DNA of 64,000 nucleotides, taken from positions 24,597 to 88,596 of the forward strand of contig UQFS01000012.1 of the NCBI GenBank assembly GCA_900540375.1, given 5' to 3'. Shown piece by piece: positions 52,138 to 60,982 of the stretch. The DNA is from an uncultured Prevotella sp. (lineage in GTDB: Bacteria; Bacteroidota; Bacteroidia; Bacteroidales; Bacteroidaceae). The translations under genes were made by a program, and so were the position numbers. Each line of letters begins with the position of its first letter. The stretch's first letter is position 1. The notes beneath the pieces are model-generated. The model saw only the letters and a program-made list of their open reading frames with translations. It had not been told where the DNA came from and did not search any database.

Positions 52138-52782
52138 ATGGAAATCATATTGGCTGACCCGCAGGGCATCACACGCATGGGACTGATGTACCTGCTCCAC
52201 GAAATGGGACAGGACGATCCACGTTATGTAGAAGACAAAGCCGGACTGATCGAAAGGCTGAAGGAGAGCCCGGCAGAGATCGTCGTCCTCGACTACAATC
52301 TTTTTGACTTCAACGATGCCAGTGAGATGTTCATCCTCAGCCAGCGCTTTCCAAAGACCCTCTGGCTGCTGTTCAGTGAGGAACTCAGCGCGGAATTCAT
52401 GAAGATGGTGATGCTCAACGGACAGCAGTTCAGCATCATCATGAAGGACTCTCCGCTGTCCGAGATTCGTGAGGCCCTCCGTTTCGTGATGCACGGCAAG
52501 CACTTCATCTGTCAGCATGCCATGGAGTTACTTATCGAGGAGCAGTCCACTGACAACAACACCGAGGCGGTCAACCTCACCAAGACCGAGCAGGAGATCC
52601 TCAAAGACATTGCCCTTGGCATGACCACCAAGGAGATAGCTGTCAAGCGCTTTTCCAGTTTCCACACTGTCAACACCCATCGTAAGAACATCTTCCGCAA
52701 GCTCGGTGTGAACAATGTCCATGAGGCCACGAAGTATGCCCTCCGCGCCGGCCTCGTCGATGCGGCGGAGTACTACATATAG
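52138..52782 (+). CDS. LuxR/NarL-family response regulator
   Basis: 214 residues. The receiver domain (about 1-120) has the phosphorylatable Asp52 in VVLDYNLFD and the Lys in IIMKDSP, but only one acidic residue near the start (ILADPQG) where two are usual. The C-terminal LuxR helix-turn-helix (about 145-205) reads LTKTEQEILKDIALGMTTKEIAVKRFSSFHTVNTHRKNIFRKLGV. No cognate kinase gene is adjacent. It is expected to act as a DNA-binding regulator with an unknown signal. Confidence 0.88.
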   Translation: MEIILADPQGITRMGLMYLLHEMGQDDPRYVEDKAGLIERLKESPAEIVVLDYNLFDFNDASEMFILSQRFPKTLWLLFSEELSAEFMKMVMLNGQQFSIIMKDSPLSEIREALRFVMHGKHFICQHAMELLIEEQSTDNNTEAVNLTKTEQEILKDIALGMTTKEIAVKRFSSFHTVNTHRKNIFRKLGVNNVHEATKYALRAGLVDAAEYYI

Positions 52783-52835
52783 TATATAGTATTCGATTAG
52801 TTTTGTTTCGCTGAATACAGATTTCCTTTAAAAAG

Positions 52836-52867
52836 TTTGGATAAGAATATTATTTTTACTACCTTTG
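52836..52867 (+). promoter_or_regulatory. Consensus promoter of the hicA-hicB pair
   Basis: TTTG (52836-52839), a 20-bp spacer, then TACCTTTG (52860-52867), 28 bases before the first gene. Confidence 0.75.
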
Positions 52868-52894
52868 TGACATTGAGTAAAGATACAGCCAAAG

Positions 52895-53089
52895 ATGAAA
52901 AGATATAAAGTAATAGAAGTTATTCGTCTTTTGGAAAGTGATGGTTGGATCCAATGCTATTGTAAGGGTGACCATCGACAATTCAAGCACCCCCAAAAGA
53001 AAGGGAAGGTGACGGTCAGAGGCAAAAATAGTGAAGTGTTAAGCCAATTCTTGTTGAATAGCATTTGGAAACAGGCAGGATGGAAATAG
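52895..53089 (+). CDS. hicA: HicA-family mRNA interferase toxin
   Basis: 64 residues, normal length. The dsRBD-like fold shows VIEVIRLLESDGW, then GDHRQFKHP with the catalytic His27, and GKVTVRGKNSEV before the last helix ending KQAGWK. HicA cleaves mRNA when released from HicB. It precedes the antitoxin gene by 24 bases, the classic toxin-first order. Confidence 0.88.
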   Translation: MKRYKVIEVIRLLESDGWIQCYCKGDHRQFKHPQKKGKVTVRGKNSEVLSQFLLNSIWKQAGWK

Positions 53090-53113
53090 AAATTAGGAAA
53101 GGAGTGTAATACT

Positions 53114-53527
53114 ATGGTAAAGGTAGATGTTTATGTAGATTGGTGCAACAAGAATTTTGCTGCATCATTTGGCGATATGATTCCAGGCGGTGTAGTATTT
53201 ACGGCTCGTACGTGGAGCGAGGTTCAGAAAGAAGCAAAGGATACTCTTGAGTTCCATGTAGAAGGCATGTTAAAGGACGGTGACGAAGTACCAGCCTGGT
53301 TGCGCGATGGTGATTATGAGTTCGTCTATCATCCGGTAAGTACCGCGGCTTTGCTTCGTTGCAGTGAGGACTATACTACCATGGCAGCCATTGCACGGGC
53401 TTCAGGCGTTAACCAACGTCAGCTTAGCCACTATGCCAATGGTCTGAAAAAACCGCGGGCACAGCAGCGTCAGCGTATCGTTGCCGGACTTCATAAGATA
53501 GGGCAGCAACTAATGTCTGTTGAGTAG
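53114..53527 (+). CDS. hicB: HicB-family antitoxin with C-terminal helix-turn-helix
   Basis: 137 residues. The N-terminal half (VDVYVDWCNKNFAASF...GVVFTARTWSEVQKEAKDTLEFHVEGM) is the partially degraded RNase H-like HicB fold; the C-terminal half (about 88-130: MAAIARASGVNQRQLSHYANGLKKPRAQQRQRIVAGL) is an XRE-type HTH for autoregulation. It should neutralise HicA and repress the pair. Confidence 0.87.
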   Translation: MVKVDVYVDWCNKNFAASFGDMIPGGVVFTARTWSEVQKEAKDTLEFHVEGMLKDGDEVPAWLRDGDYEFVYHPVSTAALLRCSEDYTTMAAIARASGVNQRQLSHYANGLKKPRAQQRQRIVAGLHKIGQQLMSVE

Positions 53528-53550
53528 TAATTACATATATAAATGAGTAC

Positions 53551-56500
53551 TCAATATTTCTTTTTGCCATATTCGCTCGGCGTGCAGCCAAACTGCTTCT
53601 TGAAGGAAGTGGAGAAGTGCGGGAGCGTGTTGAAGCCTGTCATGAAGGCTATCTCCGATATGGTGTGCTCACCGGCCTTGATCAGTTCCGCAGCTTTATT
53701 GAGCTTATAGGTTTTGAAGAATGTGCTGGGACTATCACCTGTGAGTCCTTTCACCTTGTAGTAGAGTTTGGTGCGCGAGACATGCATCATCTCTGTAGCC
53801 TTGTTCACGTCGAGCTCAGCATTGGCCATTTCCTTTTCCATCACTTGATAGAGTTCATCCATGAAGTGCTTGTCTTGAGCCGAGAGCACATCTTCCACGT
53901 CTTTGTCGGTTTCCGTCGTGGAGTTGAGAATCGTGCGTACCCGTTCGCGATTGGTGAGCAGCGATTTGATCATTGCCAGCAGCACCTTAGGCGCAAAGGG
54001 CTTGGTGACGTAGGCGTCAGCGCCACTGTTGAGGCCTTCCACTTTGTTCTCGTCCGTTATCTTTGCAGTGACCAGTATCACGGGGATGTGACTGGTCTGT
54101 AAGTCGTCTTTGATCATGTGGCAGAGTTCATAACCACTCATGCCCGGCATGACCACGTCGCTGAGGATAAGCTGGGGTTCCTCTTCGCGTGCCGCCTTCA
54201 ACGCACTTTCTGCGTCGAAGCAATAGATTACTTTGTATTCGGGAGCAAGCAGCGTGCGCAGATAGTGCACCACCTCGGTATCGTCATCCACGACGAGAAC
54301 CTTTGACCGTTTGTCCTCACCGTCTTGCTCGTCAGCGACATCGTCCACGTCGCTTGCCGGTGTCTTTGCGGGAATGTCGGCGTAAGCCGGTTCCAGGGAT
54401 TTCTTTTCCTCCTCGGTATAAGCGCTTTCGTCGGTCGGCAACACCAGGGTGAAAAGAGCCCCTGTGCAGTCCGTGCGATTATTGGCCGACAGCGTGCCAT
54501 GATGCAGCCGTGCCAGTTCCCGGGCATAGTAGAGTCCGATGCCTGATCCCCAGTTGATGGTGCCTTCCGACTGGTTGTTGAGCTGATAATAGCGCTTGAA
54601 GATATTCTCCAGTTCACTTTGCGGTATGCCTTTTCCTGTGTCAGCAATGCTGAGTGAAATGCGGTGGCCATTGTCCAGCGTGTCGAAGACGACATCGATG
54701 GCACCGCCACGTGGCGTAAACTTCATGGCGTTGGACATGAGGTTGTTGAAGATCTTCTCCAGTTTGTCGGCATCGAGCCACATCGTCAGGCTGCCTTCCA
54801 GTCCTTGCGTACGGATCGTGATGCCCTTCTCTTCAGCATTCATGGTGAAGATGGCAAGGTATCGGCGCAGTTCTGCGATGATGTCTTTTTGTTCCACATG
54901 CAGTCGTAGCGTGTCGTTCTCGAGTTTGTTGAAGTCGAGCATTTGGTTGGCCAGACGTAGCATGCGGTTGACGCTTCTGGCCACGATGTCGAGGAGCCGA
55001 TGATCTTGTGGTCGGATGTCGCCGCTGTTGCGCAGTTGCTCCACGGGTCCGGCGATCATGGTGAGAGGTGTTCGGAACTCGTGTGAGACATTTGCGAAGA
55101 AACTCATGTTCATCTTGTTGATGCGTTGCTCCTGCTCCCGCTCTTCTTCCGCTTTGAAGGCGAGTCGCTTCTCTTTCTCGATGCGCTTTCTTGCTTTCCT
55201 CACATACCAGTAGATGGCGGCCGCTGCTAAGAGACAGAAGCACCATGCCCACCATGTGTTCCAAGGTTCCGGAGCTATTCTCACCTTGATGGTGTTCTCG
55301 GCCAATGGCCGGTCAGAGTCGTTGCCTACAATTTTTATGTGGAAGGTGTAGTTGCCCGAAGGCAGATTGGAGTAGTGAGCCTCGTTGTTGCCGTCGGCGT
55401 CTGTCCAGATGTTGTCGTGCCCTTCCAGACGGTAGTAATAGTGTATGCGTTTGAAGTCGCTGTAGTCGATGGCGGCAAAAGATATGGAGAAGCTGTTTTG
55501 GCGATAGCCAAGGTTGATCTCTTTCGCCGTCTCCATGCTCTCGCTGATGGGCTGTCCTTTGCCGGGGATGACGATGTTGTTGTGCACTTTCAGGTTTTCA
55601 AACATCAGCCGTGGCGAGCCGGTGGCTACTATCTTCATCGGGTTGAAGACCGTAAGTCCATGCGTACCGCCGAAGACAAGCGTGCCGTCGGCCATGCGAC
55701 AGGAGGCTCTGTCGTTGAACTGGAAGCCTCCGATGCCGTCAGCCTCATGGTAGATGGTGATGCTGTAGTTGCGCGGATCCACCTTGTTGAGTCCGTCCAT
55801 GGTGCTCACCCAGATGTTGCCTCTCTGATCCTCCTCAATACTCGACACGTCAGCGCATGACAGTCCTTGGATTGCAGTCATGCGGTGGGTGCGGGCGTCG
55901 TAGCGCAACAGTCCGTTGGTCACCGTGCCGAGCCAGATGTTTCCTTTGCTGTCTTGGAAGCTCTTCGTCGGAATGTAGACGCTGCGTCGTATGCAGGCTT
56001 TGACATCTTCTTGTTTGACCGTGAAGCGTCGCAACTCCTGGCTTTGTCTGTCGATGAGCATGGGCGATTGGGCAAAGGCAGAAAGGAGGATGCCGCCATT
56101 GCGGAGCGTGAGCAGTCCGGGGATGAAGGTGAAAGTCTTCGGGAATACTTGCTTCAATGTATAATGGTCGTTCTCGGGATTGATGGCACAAACATAATAT
56201 CCTGCCGTCGAAACCCATATCGTGCCACGGTGGTCTTCAGTGATTTCCATGGGCATGTAGACAGGATAGGTCTTGAGCACACTGAGGCGGTGACCGTCGT
56301 AGAGGCATTTGCTGACTCCGCTCATGGTCAGCAGCCACAATCTCTGTTTGTGATCGACAAACACTTTGTAGATGTCGTATTTGTCGCTGTTGGTCGGCGA
56401 GTAGCCCGTTTGCAGGTTGGTCAGTTGCCGCGTCTGCGTGTCGTAGACGCAGAGCCCTTTCTGCTTGCTTGCTATCCAGAGATGGTGCTGGTTGTCAGCG

Positions 56501-57558
56501 GCTACAGACTTCACGTCTTGTCGGTTGAGAGCCCGAATGAGATGGGTGTCGGCATTGAACATGTCCTTATATCTATACACCACTTTGAATCCCTGACCTT
56601 CAGAACCCAACCAAAGGTTGCCGTGAGAGTCGGTATAGATCTGCGTGACGTTGAAGTCCGGAGCCTCGAAGGGGAAATCTTCTTCCGATTGGTTGACGAG
56701 TTTCTGCTGGCGATGATCATAGAACCAGAGTCCGTGGCGGTAGGTGTTGAGCAGCAAGTCGCCTTTGCCGTAAGGATGGATCAGCGACACGACATCATTG
56801 CTGATTGCCGGATGCTCAAGCACCGGCGGCAAGGGCATGAAGCGGCGTAGGGCAGTATCGAAGAGTCGCAGGCCTTCAGGACCGCTGACCCATAGCTGAT
56901 GCCCATTGAGCAGAAAACTGCCGTTGCTGTTGTCGATGGCAATGGTGGCGACGGGGCGGAATGTGCTGAGAGCGTATGCCGTGAGCGTCTTGGCCTTGCG
57001 AATCCATAGCAGGTTGTGGACATCGAGGTGACAGGTGACGTTGTAAGGGCTGTCATGGTCGATATTGCGCAGCCTGACATCAACGCTGTTGTCTTTGTCG
57101 TTGTATTCGTAGACTTGATCCATGGTGACAAAAAACAAGCGGTGATCCCGGCTTTCCAACATGTAGAGCACATATTTGTTTTTGACATTCATTCTGACCC
57201 GTGTGAATCCGTCATTGCCATTGTATCGGCATAGTCCGTTGACGGTCGACACCCATAGTTGTCCCCGCGAGTCGCGGTAGCAGTATTTCACGTTGTTGTC
57301 GGGCAGTCCGATGCTGTCGTCGATGCAATAATATTGGTGAAAGGTGTTGCCATCATATTTGTTGAGTCCACGGAAAGTGCTGATCCACATCTGTCCGAAG
57401 CGGTCCTCCATGAATCCGTTGATCTGCTCGTTGGAGATATGGTTGGAGAGCAACAAGTGCTGCTCCTTATGGTTTTCATTGACATTGCCTGAGTTGTGGG
57501 AACACGCAAGCAAGGCCAGTGACAGTATCAGTGACAGAAGGACTTGTGCTATTTTCAT
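53551..57558 (-). CDS. Hybrid two-component system regulator (HTCS)
   Basis: 1335 residues. After the N-terminal signal segment (LILSLALLACS) come periplasmic propeller repeats (about 30-650), a Y_Y_Y domain (about 690-770), one transmembrane helix (about 783-803), HisKA with His826 in NVSHEFRTPL, a HATPase domain (NNLMSNAMKFTPRGG, DTGKGIP), a receiver with Asp1134 in LILSDVVMPG, and a C-terminal AraC-type HTH. Such proteins sense oligosaccharides in the periplasm and switch on a neighbouring PUL. It is divergent from the susC-susD genes, which it probably controls. A lipobox-like LLAC is present at the signal peptide and would be unusual for an integral membrane sensor. Confidence 0.93.
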   Translation of the reverse strand: MKIAQVLLSLILSLALLACSHNSGNVNENHKEQHLLLSNHISNEQINGFMEDRFGQMWISTFRGLNKYDGNTFHQYYCIDDSIGLPDNNVKYCYRDSRGQLWVSTVNGLCRYNGNDGFTRVRMNVKNKYVLYMLESRDHRLFFVTMDQVYEYNDKDNSVDVRLRNIDHDSPYNVTCHLDVHNLLWIRKAKTLTAYALSTFRPVATIAIDNSNGSFLLNGHQLWVSGPEGLRLFDTALRRFMPLPPVLEHPAISNDVVSLIHPYGKGDLLLNTYRHGLWFYDHRQQKLVNQSEEDFPFEAPDFNVTQIYTDSHGNLWLGSEGQGFKVVYRYKDMFNADTHLIRALNRQDVKSVAADNQHHLWIASKQKGLCVYDTQTRQLTNLQTGYSPTNSDKYDIYKVFVDHKQRLWLLTMSGVSKCLYDGHRLSVLKTYPVYMPMEITEDHRGTIWVSTAGYYVCAINPENDHYTLKQVFPKTFTFIPGLLTLRNGGILLSAFAQSPMLIDRQSQELRRFTVKQEDVKACIRRSVYIPTKSFQDSKGNIWLGTVTNGLLRYDARTHRMTAIQGLSCADVSSIEEDQRGNIWVSTMDGLNKVDPRNYSITIYHEADGIGGFQFNDRASCRMADGTLVFGGTHGLTVFNPMKIVATGSPRLMFENLKVHNNIVIPGKGQPISESMETAKEINLGYRQNSFSISFAAIDYSDFKRIHYYYRLEGHDNIWTDADGNNEAHYSNLPSGNYTFHIKIVGNDSDRPLAENTIKVRIAPEPWNTWWAWCFCLLAAAAIYWYVRKARKRIEKEKRLAFKAEEEREQEQRINKMNMSFFANVSHEFRTPLTMIAGPVEQLRNSGDIRPQDHRLLDIVARSVNRMLRLANQMLDFNKLENDTLRLHVEQKDIIAELRRYLAIFTMNAEEKGITIRTQGLEGSLTMWLDADKLEKIFNNLMSNAMKFTPRGGAIDVVFDTLDNGHRISLSIADTGKGIPQSELENIFKRYYQLNNQSEGTINWGSGIGLYYARELARLHHGTLSANNRTDCTGALFTLVLPTDESAYTEEEKKSLEPAYADIPAKTPASDVDDVADEQDGEDKRSKVLVVDDDTEVVHYLRTLLAPEYKVIYCFDAESALKAAREEEPQLILSDVVMPGMSGYELCHMIKDDLQTSHIPVILVTAKITDENKVEGLNSGADAYVTKPFAPKVLLAMIKSLLTNRERVRTILNSTTETDKDVEDVLSAQDKHFMDELYQVMEKEMANAELDVNKATEMMHVSRTKLYYKVKGLTGDSPSTFFKTYKLNKAAELIKAGEHTISEIAFMTGFNTLPHFSTSFKKQFGCTPSEYGKKKY

Positions 57559-57582
57559 GTTTTAAGATTGTATTTCTATAGA

Positions 57583-57614
57583 CAAAGATACGTTCTTTTC
57601 CTATGACTACCAAT
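57583..57614 (-). promoter_or_regulatory. Probable promoter of the HTCS gene
   Basis: On the minus strand: ATTG (57611-57614), a 20-bp spacer, then TATCTTTG (57583-57590), 24 bases before the ATG. Confidence 0.6.
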
Positions 57615-57797
57615 GGTTTGGCCGGTTTTTTAACACAGATGCAATGATTTGAACAAATAAGCAAATAGCACGATGGAAAATCAAGAGGGATGAGCTGACA
57701 GAGACCTTTTTTAAACCATTGAGAAATACTTTAGTACATTAGAGGAAGTATTTTCACGATGATTTTCATAACTTTGTGCATGAAACGTTTTATTCAC

Positions 57798-57830
57798 TTT
57801 CTAAAAACCAAAGTAATTTTTCTAATTTTG
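57798..57830 (+). promoter_or_regulatory. Probable promoter of the susC-susD-esterase operon
   Basis: TTTC (57798-57801), a 21-bp spacer, then TAATTTTG (57823-57830), 33 bases before the ATG. The imperfect -33 fits an activator-dependent promoter. Confidence 0.6.
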
Positions 57831-57863
57831 CAGCAGATTGTTAAACCCTATAACTAAAATCTT

Positions 57864-60800
57864 ATGAGAATCAACTTACAGAAAAAACGCATCTTGGCAA
57901 TGGCCATTCTGCTGGCATCCTGTGGGCTTCCGTCGTTGGCACAGGAACTGTTGCGTGTCAATGGTGTAGTAGTCGACAAAGATGCTAACCCCATGATTGG
58001 CGTCACGGTTCGTCCGGAAGGAACCTCTACCGGCACGGTCACTGATCTTGATGGCCACTTCTCCATTCAAGTCAAGCGTGGTGCCAAACTCTCCTTTTCT
58101 TATTTAGGCTATCGCAGTGCTGTCGCCACAGCAACGTCGAATATGAAGGTGCTGATGCAGGAAAACAGTAAGGTGCTCGATGATGTAGTTGTCGTCGGCT
58201 ATGGCGTGCAGCGCAAAAGCTCTGTCACCGGAGCCATCTCGCAAGTCAAGGCCGAGGATATGGAGCACCGTACGATCACCGATGCCAACCAGGCCTTGCA
58301 AGGCAAGACTTCCGGTGTGCAGGTCATCACCACCTCGGCAGCGCCGGGCAGCACGCCCACAGTGCGCATCCGTGGCTACTCTTCTAATGTCAGCTCAAGT
58401 CCGCTCTACGTCGTTGATGGCGTGCGCACGACCAATATCAGTGGTATTGATCCTAACGACATTGCCTCCATGGAGATCCTCAAGGATGCCGCCTCGGCAG
58501 CTATCTACGGTGCTGAGGCTGGAAATGGTGTCGTGCTGATCACAACGAAGAAAGGTACTACAGGCAGCGGTAAGATCTCCTACGACTTTCAGTACGCATC
58601 GCAGTCGGTCAACCATGTGCCGAAGGTGCTCAATGCCGAGGAATATATCAACTATATGAGTGAGGCCGGTGCCTTCACCAAAGACTACATGCTCAAAAAC
58701 TGGGACGGCGTGACCGACACGGACTGGGCCAAGGAAGCTTTTGAGAACGGCAAGATGATGAAACACAATCTGGCATTCCAAGGCGGAAACAAAGACGGCA
58801 ACTACTATCTCTCGCTGTCCTATCTCAATAACGACGGTATTGTCAAGGGCGACCGTGACAGCTATACCCGACTGACGGCGACGATCAATGCGGAATACAG
58901 AATCAAGAAGTGGCTCAAGGTAGGCACGACCAACCAAATCGAGAAATACAATACCCGCTCTGTTTCTGAGGGCAACGAGTATGGTTCTGTGCTGACAGCA
59001 GTGATGACCATGGATCCGCTGACCCCTGCCTATTACAGTCCCGACAACTTACCTGATTTCCTGGCTCAGGCACAAGCTAACGGACGTACACTGCTGCGCG
59101 CCAAGAACGGTGACTATTATGGTGTGTCGCGCTTCTCCAATGGTGAGCAGTACAATCCGCTGATTATGAGTGAAAACAATGCCAACAAGGCTTCGGGCTA
59201 CAATGTCAACGGATCGATCTATGCCGACTTCACTCCGCTCAAAGGACTGACGCTCACCTCGCGCTTTGGCTATCGTCTCGCCGGCACGCGCAACCGAACG
59301 GTCTCGCTGCCTTTCTATGGTAATGCTACGCAAAGTCGCGATTTCGTGGACATGGGCAGCACGTCCTCGACCAGTATCTATTACCAGTGGGAAAACTTCG
59401 CCAACTATATGAGGACGTTCGGCGGACACACTCTCACGGCTATGTTAGGTATGAGCTATCAGGAGTCTTCCTATGACTACGTGAGTGGTACGCTTAATGC
59501 CAAGGGAGAGCACTCCGTGTCGAAAAACGATCCGCTCTTCTACTATCTTCACTACAAGGCTGCGTCGGCTACGCAGGTCGTCGACGGTGAGACGACACGT
59601 GGTTCCAAACTCTCTTACTTCGGGCGCGTGGGCTATAACTATCGCAATCGCTACTATGCCCAGTTCTCTCTGCGTGCTGATGCCGCTGACCTGAGCAAAT
59701 TGCCAAAGAACAAGCGCTGGGGCTACTTCCCTGCAGCTTCCTTGGGATGGACTATGTCGGAGGAAAACTTCTTCCAGCCGTTGCGCAAGGTCATTGACAG
59801 TGCCAAGCTGCGTGCCAGCTGGGGACAGAACGGATCTCTTTCCGCTCTTGGCAACTATAGCTATGGCACCGACATGGCACAAGGCGGTATCTATGCTTTT
59901 GCACCGGGACTGGTCTATACCAAGGCTGTTGCTCCCTCTACAATGGGCAATGACGATCTGAAGTGGGAAACCTCTGAACAGTTTGACTTGGGTCTTGACC
60001 TCTACGCGTTTAACTCCCGACTGAATTTCAGCGTTGACTATTTCAACAAGAATACCAAGGACCTCCTGATCTGGAACACCACGCCTTCTCTGGAGATTGG
60101 TGGTGCCACTTCACCGATCAATGCAGGTAAGGTGCACAACCGGGGATTTGAATTTGAACTGGGATGGCGAGACCATATACGTGATTTCCAATATAGCGTG
60201 CGTGGCAACCTCTCTACGCTGAGCAACAAGGTGACCTATATCGATCCGTCAATCACCCGACTCACCGGCGCGAAGTTCCATACCTATGACATCACCTTCT
60301 TTGAGCAGGGCTATCCTGTTTACTACTTCCGCGGCTATAAGTTCAAAGGTGTTGACCCCAACACCGGTGATCCACAGTTCTATGATCTTGACGGCGATAA
60401 TCAGATCACGGAGAATGACCTGACCAATATCGGTGACGGCATTCCATCGATCACCTATGGCATCACGCTCACTGCTGCTTACAAGGGTTTTGACTTCACG
60501 CTCTTTGGTACAGGTGCACAGGGTAATGACGTGTTCTGCTGTATCAACCGTCCCGACATGCTCGCTTGGAACAAGATGAAGGATTATCTCTATGACGACC
60601 GCTGGACATCCGACCATACCAATGCCTCTGTGCCGAGGGCCGGTGCCAACAACATGGACAAGTATTCCGTTTCGGATGCCATGGTCAAAGATGGCTCTTA
60701 TTTCAAGATCAAGCAAATACAGCTCGGTTACACCCTGCCGAAGACTTTGCTGAATAAGACTTTCATCAGTAACTTGAGGATCTACGCTTCTCTCGATGAC

Positions 60801-60932
60801 TTCTTCACCTTCACCTCTTATAAAGGCTTTGACCCGGAGGCTTCGACAAGTGCTACTTCCGGCATGGGTGTGGACAAAGGTGCATATCCCACATCGAAGA
60901 AGGTCGTTATCGGTGCTACCATCGAGTTCTAA
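57864..60932 (+). CDS. susC: SusC-family TonB-dependent outer-membrane transporter
   Basis: 1022 residues with a signal peptide (ILAMAILLASCGLPSLAQ). Residues 30-110 are a CarboxypepD_reg-like domain (VNGVVVDKDANPMIGVTV, then KLSFSYLGYRS); the plug follows with VVVVGYGVQRKSSVTGAI, PTVRIRGYSSN and LYVVDGVRT; the rest is the 22-strand barrel ending in Phe (VVIGATIEF). It imports oligosaccharides with the SusD partner encoded next. The symbol is used in its family sense. Usual length for the family. Confidence 0.95.
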   Translation: MRINLQKKRILAMAILLASCGLPSLAQELLRVNGVVVDKDANPMIGVTVRPEGTSTGTVTDLDGHFSIQVKRGAKLSFSYLGYRSAVATATSNMKVLMQENSKVLDDVVVVGYGVQRKSSVTGAISQVKAEDMEHRTITDANQALQGKTSGVQVITTSAAPGSTPTVRIRGYSSNVSSSPLYVVDGVRTTNISGIDPNDIASMEILKDAASAAIYGAEAGNGVVLITTKKGTTGSGKISYDFQYASQSVNHVPKVLNAEEYINYMSEAGAFTKDYMLKNWDGVTDTDWAKEAFENGKMMKHNLAFQGGNKDGNYYLSLSYLNNDGIVKGDRDSYTRLTATINAEYRIKKWLKVGTTNQIEKYNTRSVSEGNEYGSVLTAVMTMDPLTPAYYSPDNLPDFLAQAQANGRTLLRAKNGDYYGVSRFSNGEQYNPLIMSENNANKASGYNVNGSIYADFTPLKGLTLTSRFGYRLAGTRNRTVSLPFYGNATQSRDFVDMGSTSSTSIYYQWENFANYMRTFGGHTLTAMLGMSYQESSYDYVSGTLNAKGEHSVSKNDPLFYYLHYKAASATQVVDGETTRGSKLSYFGRVGYNYRNRYYAQFSLRADAADLSKLPKNKRWGYFPAASLGWTMSEENFFQPLRKVIDSAKLRASWGQNGSLSALGNYSYGTDMAQGGIYAFAPGLVYTKAVAPSTMGNDDLKWETSEQFDLGLDLYAFNSRLNFSVDYFNKNTKDLLIWNTTPSLEIGGATSPINAGKVHNRGFEFELGWRDHIRDFQYSVRGNLSTLSNKVTYIDPSITRLTGAKFHTYDITFFEQGYPVYYFRGYKFKGVDPNTGDPQFYDLDGDNQITENDLTNIGDGIPSITYGITLTAAYKGFDFTLFGTGAQGNDVFCCINRPDMLAWNKMKDYLYDDRWTSDHTNASVPRAGANNMDKYSVSDAMVKDGSYFKIKQIQLGYTLPKTLLNKTFISNLRIYASLDDFFTFTSYKGFDPEASTSATSGMGVDKGAYPTSKKVVIGATIEF

Positions 60933-60982
60933 CCCTACGTGAGTATGCATGAAGAAAACTTCTAACTAAAAAGAACACAACA

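Larger units (their letters stand above)
57559..57863. other. 305-base divergent control region of the PUL
   Basis: It lies between the HTCS gene (-) and susC (+). It holds the two probable promoters at its ends. 57620-57790 is A/T-rich without a clear repeat that I could call the HTCS binding site. Confidence 0.55.
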
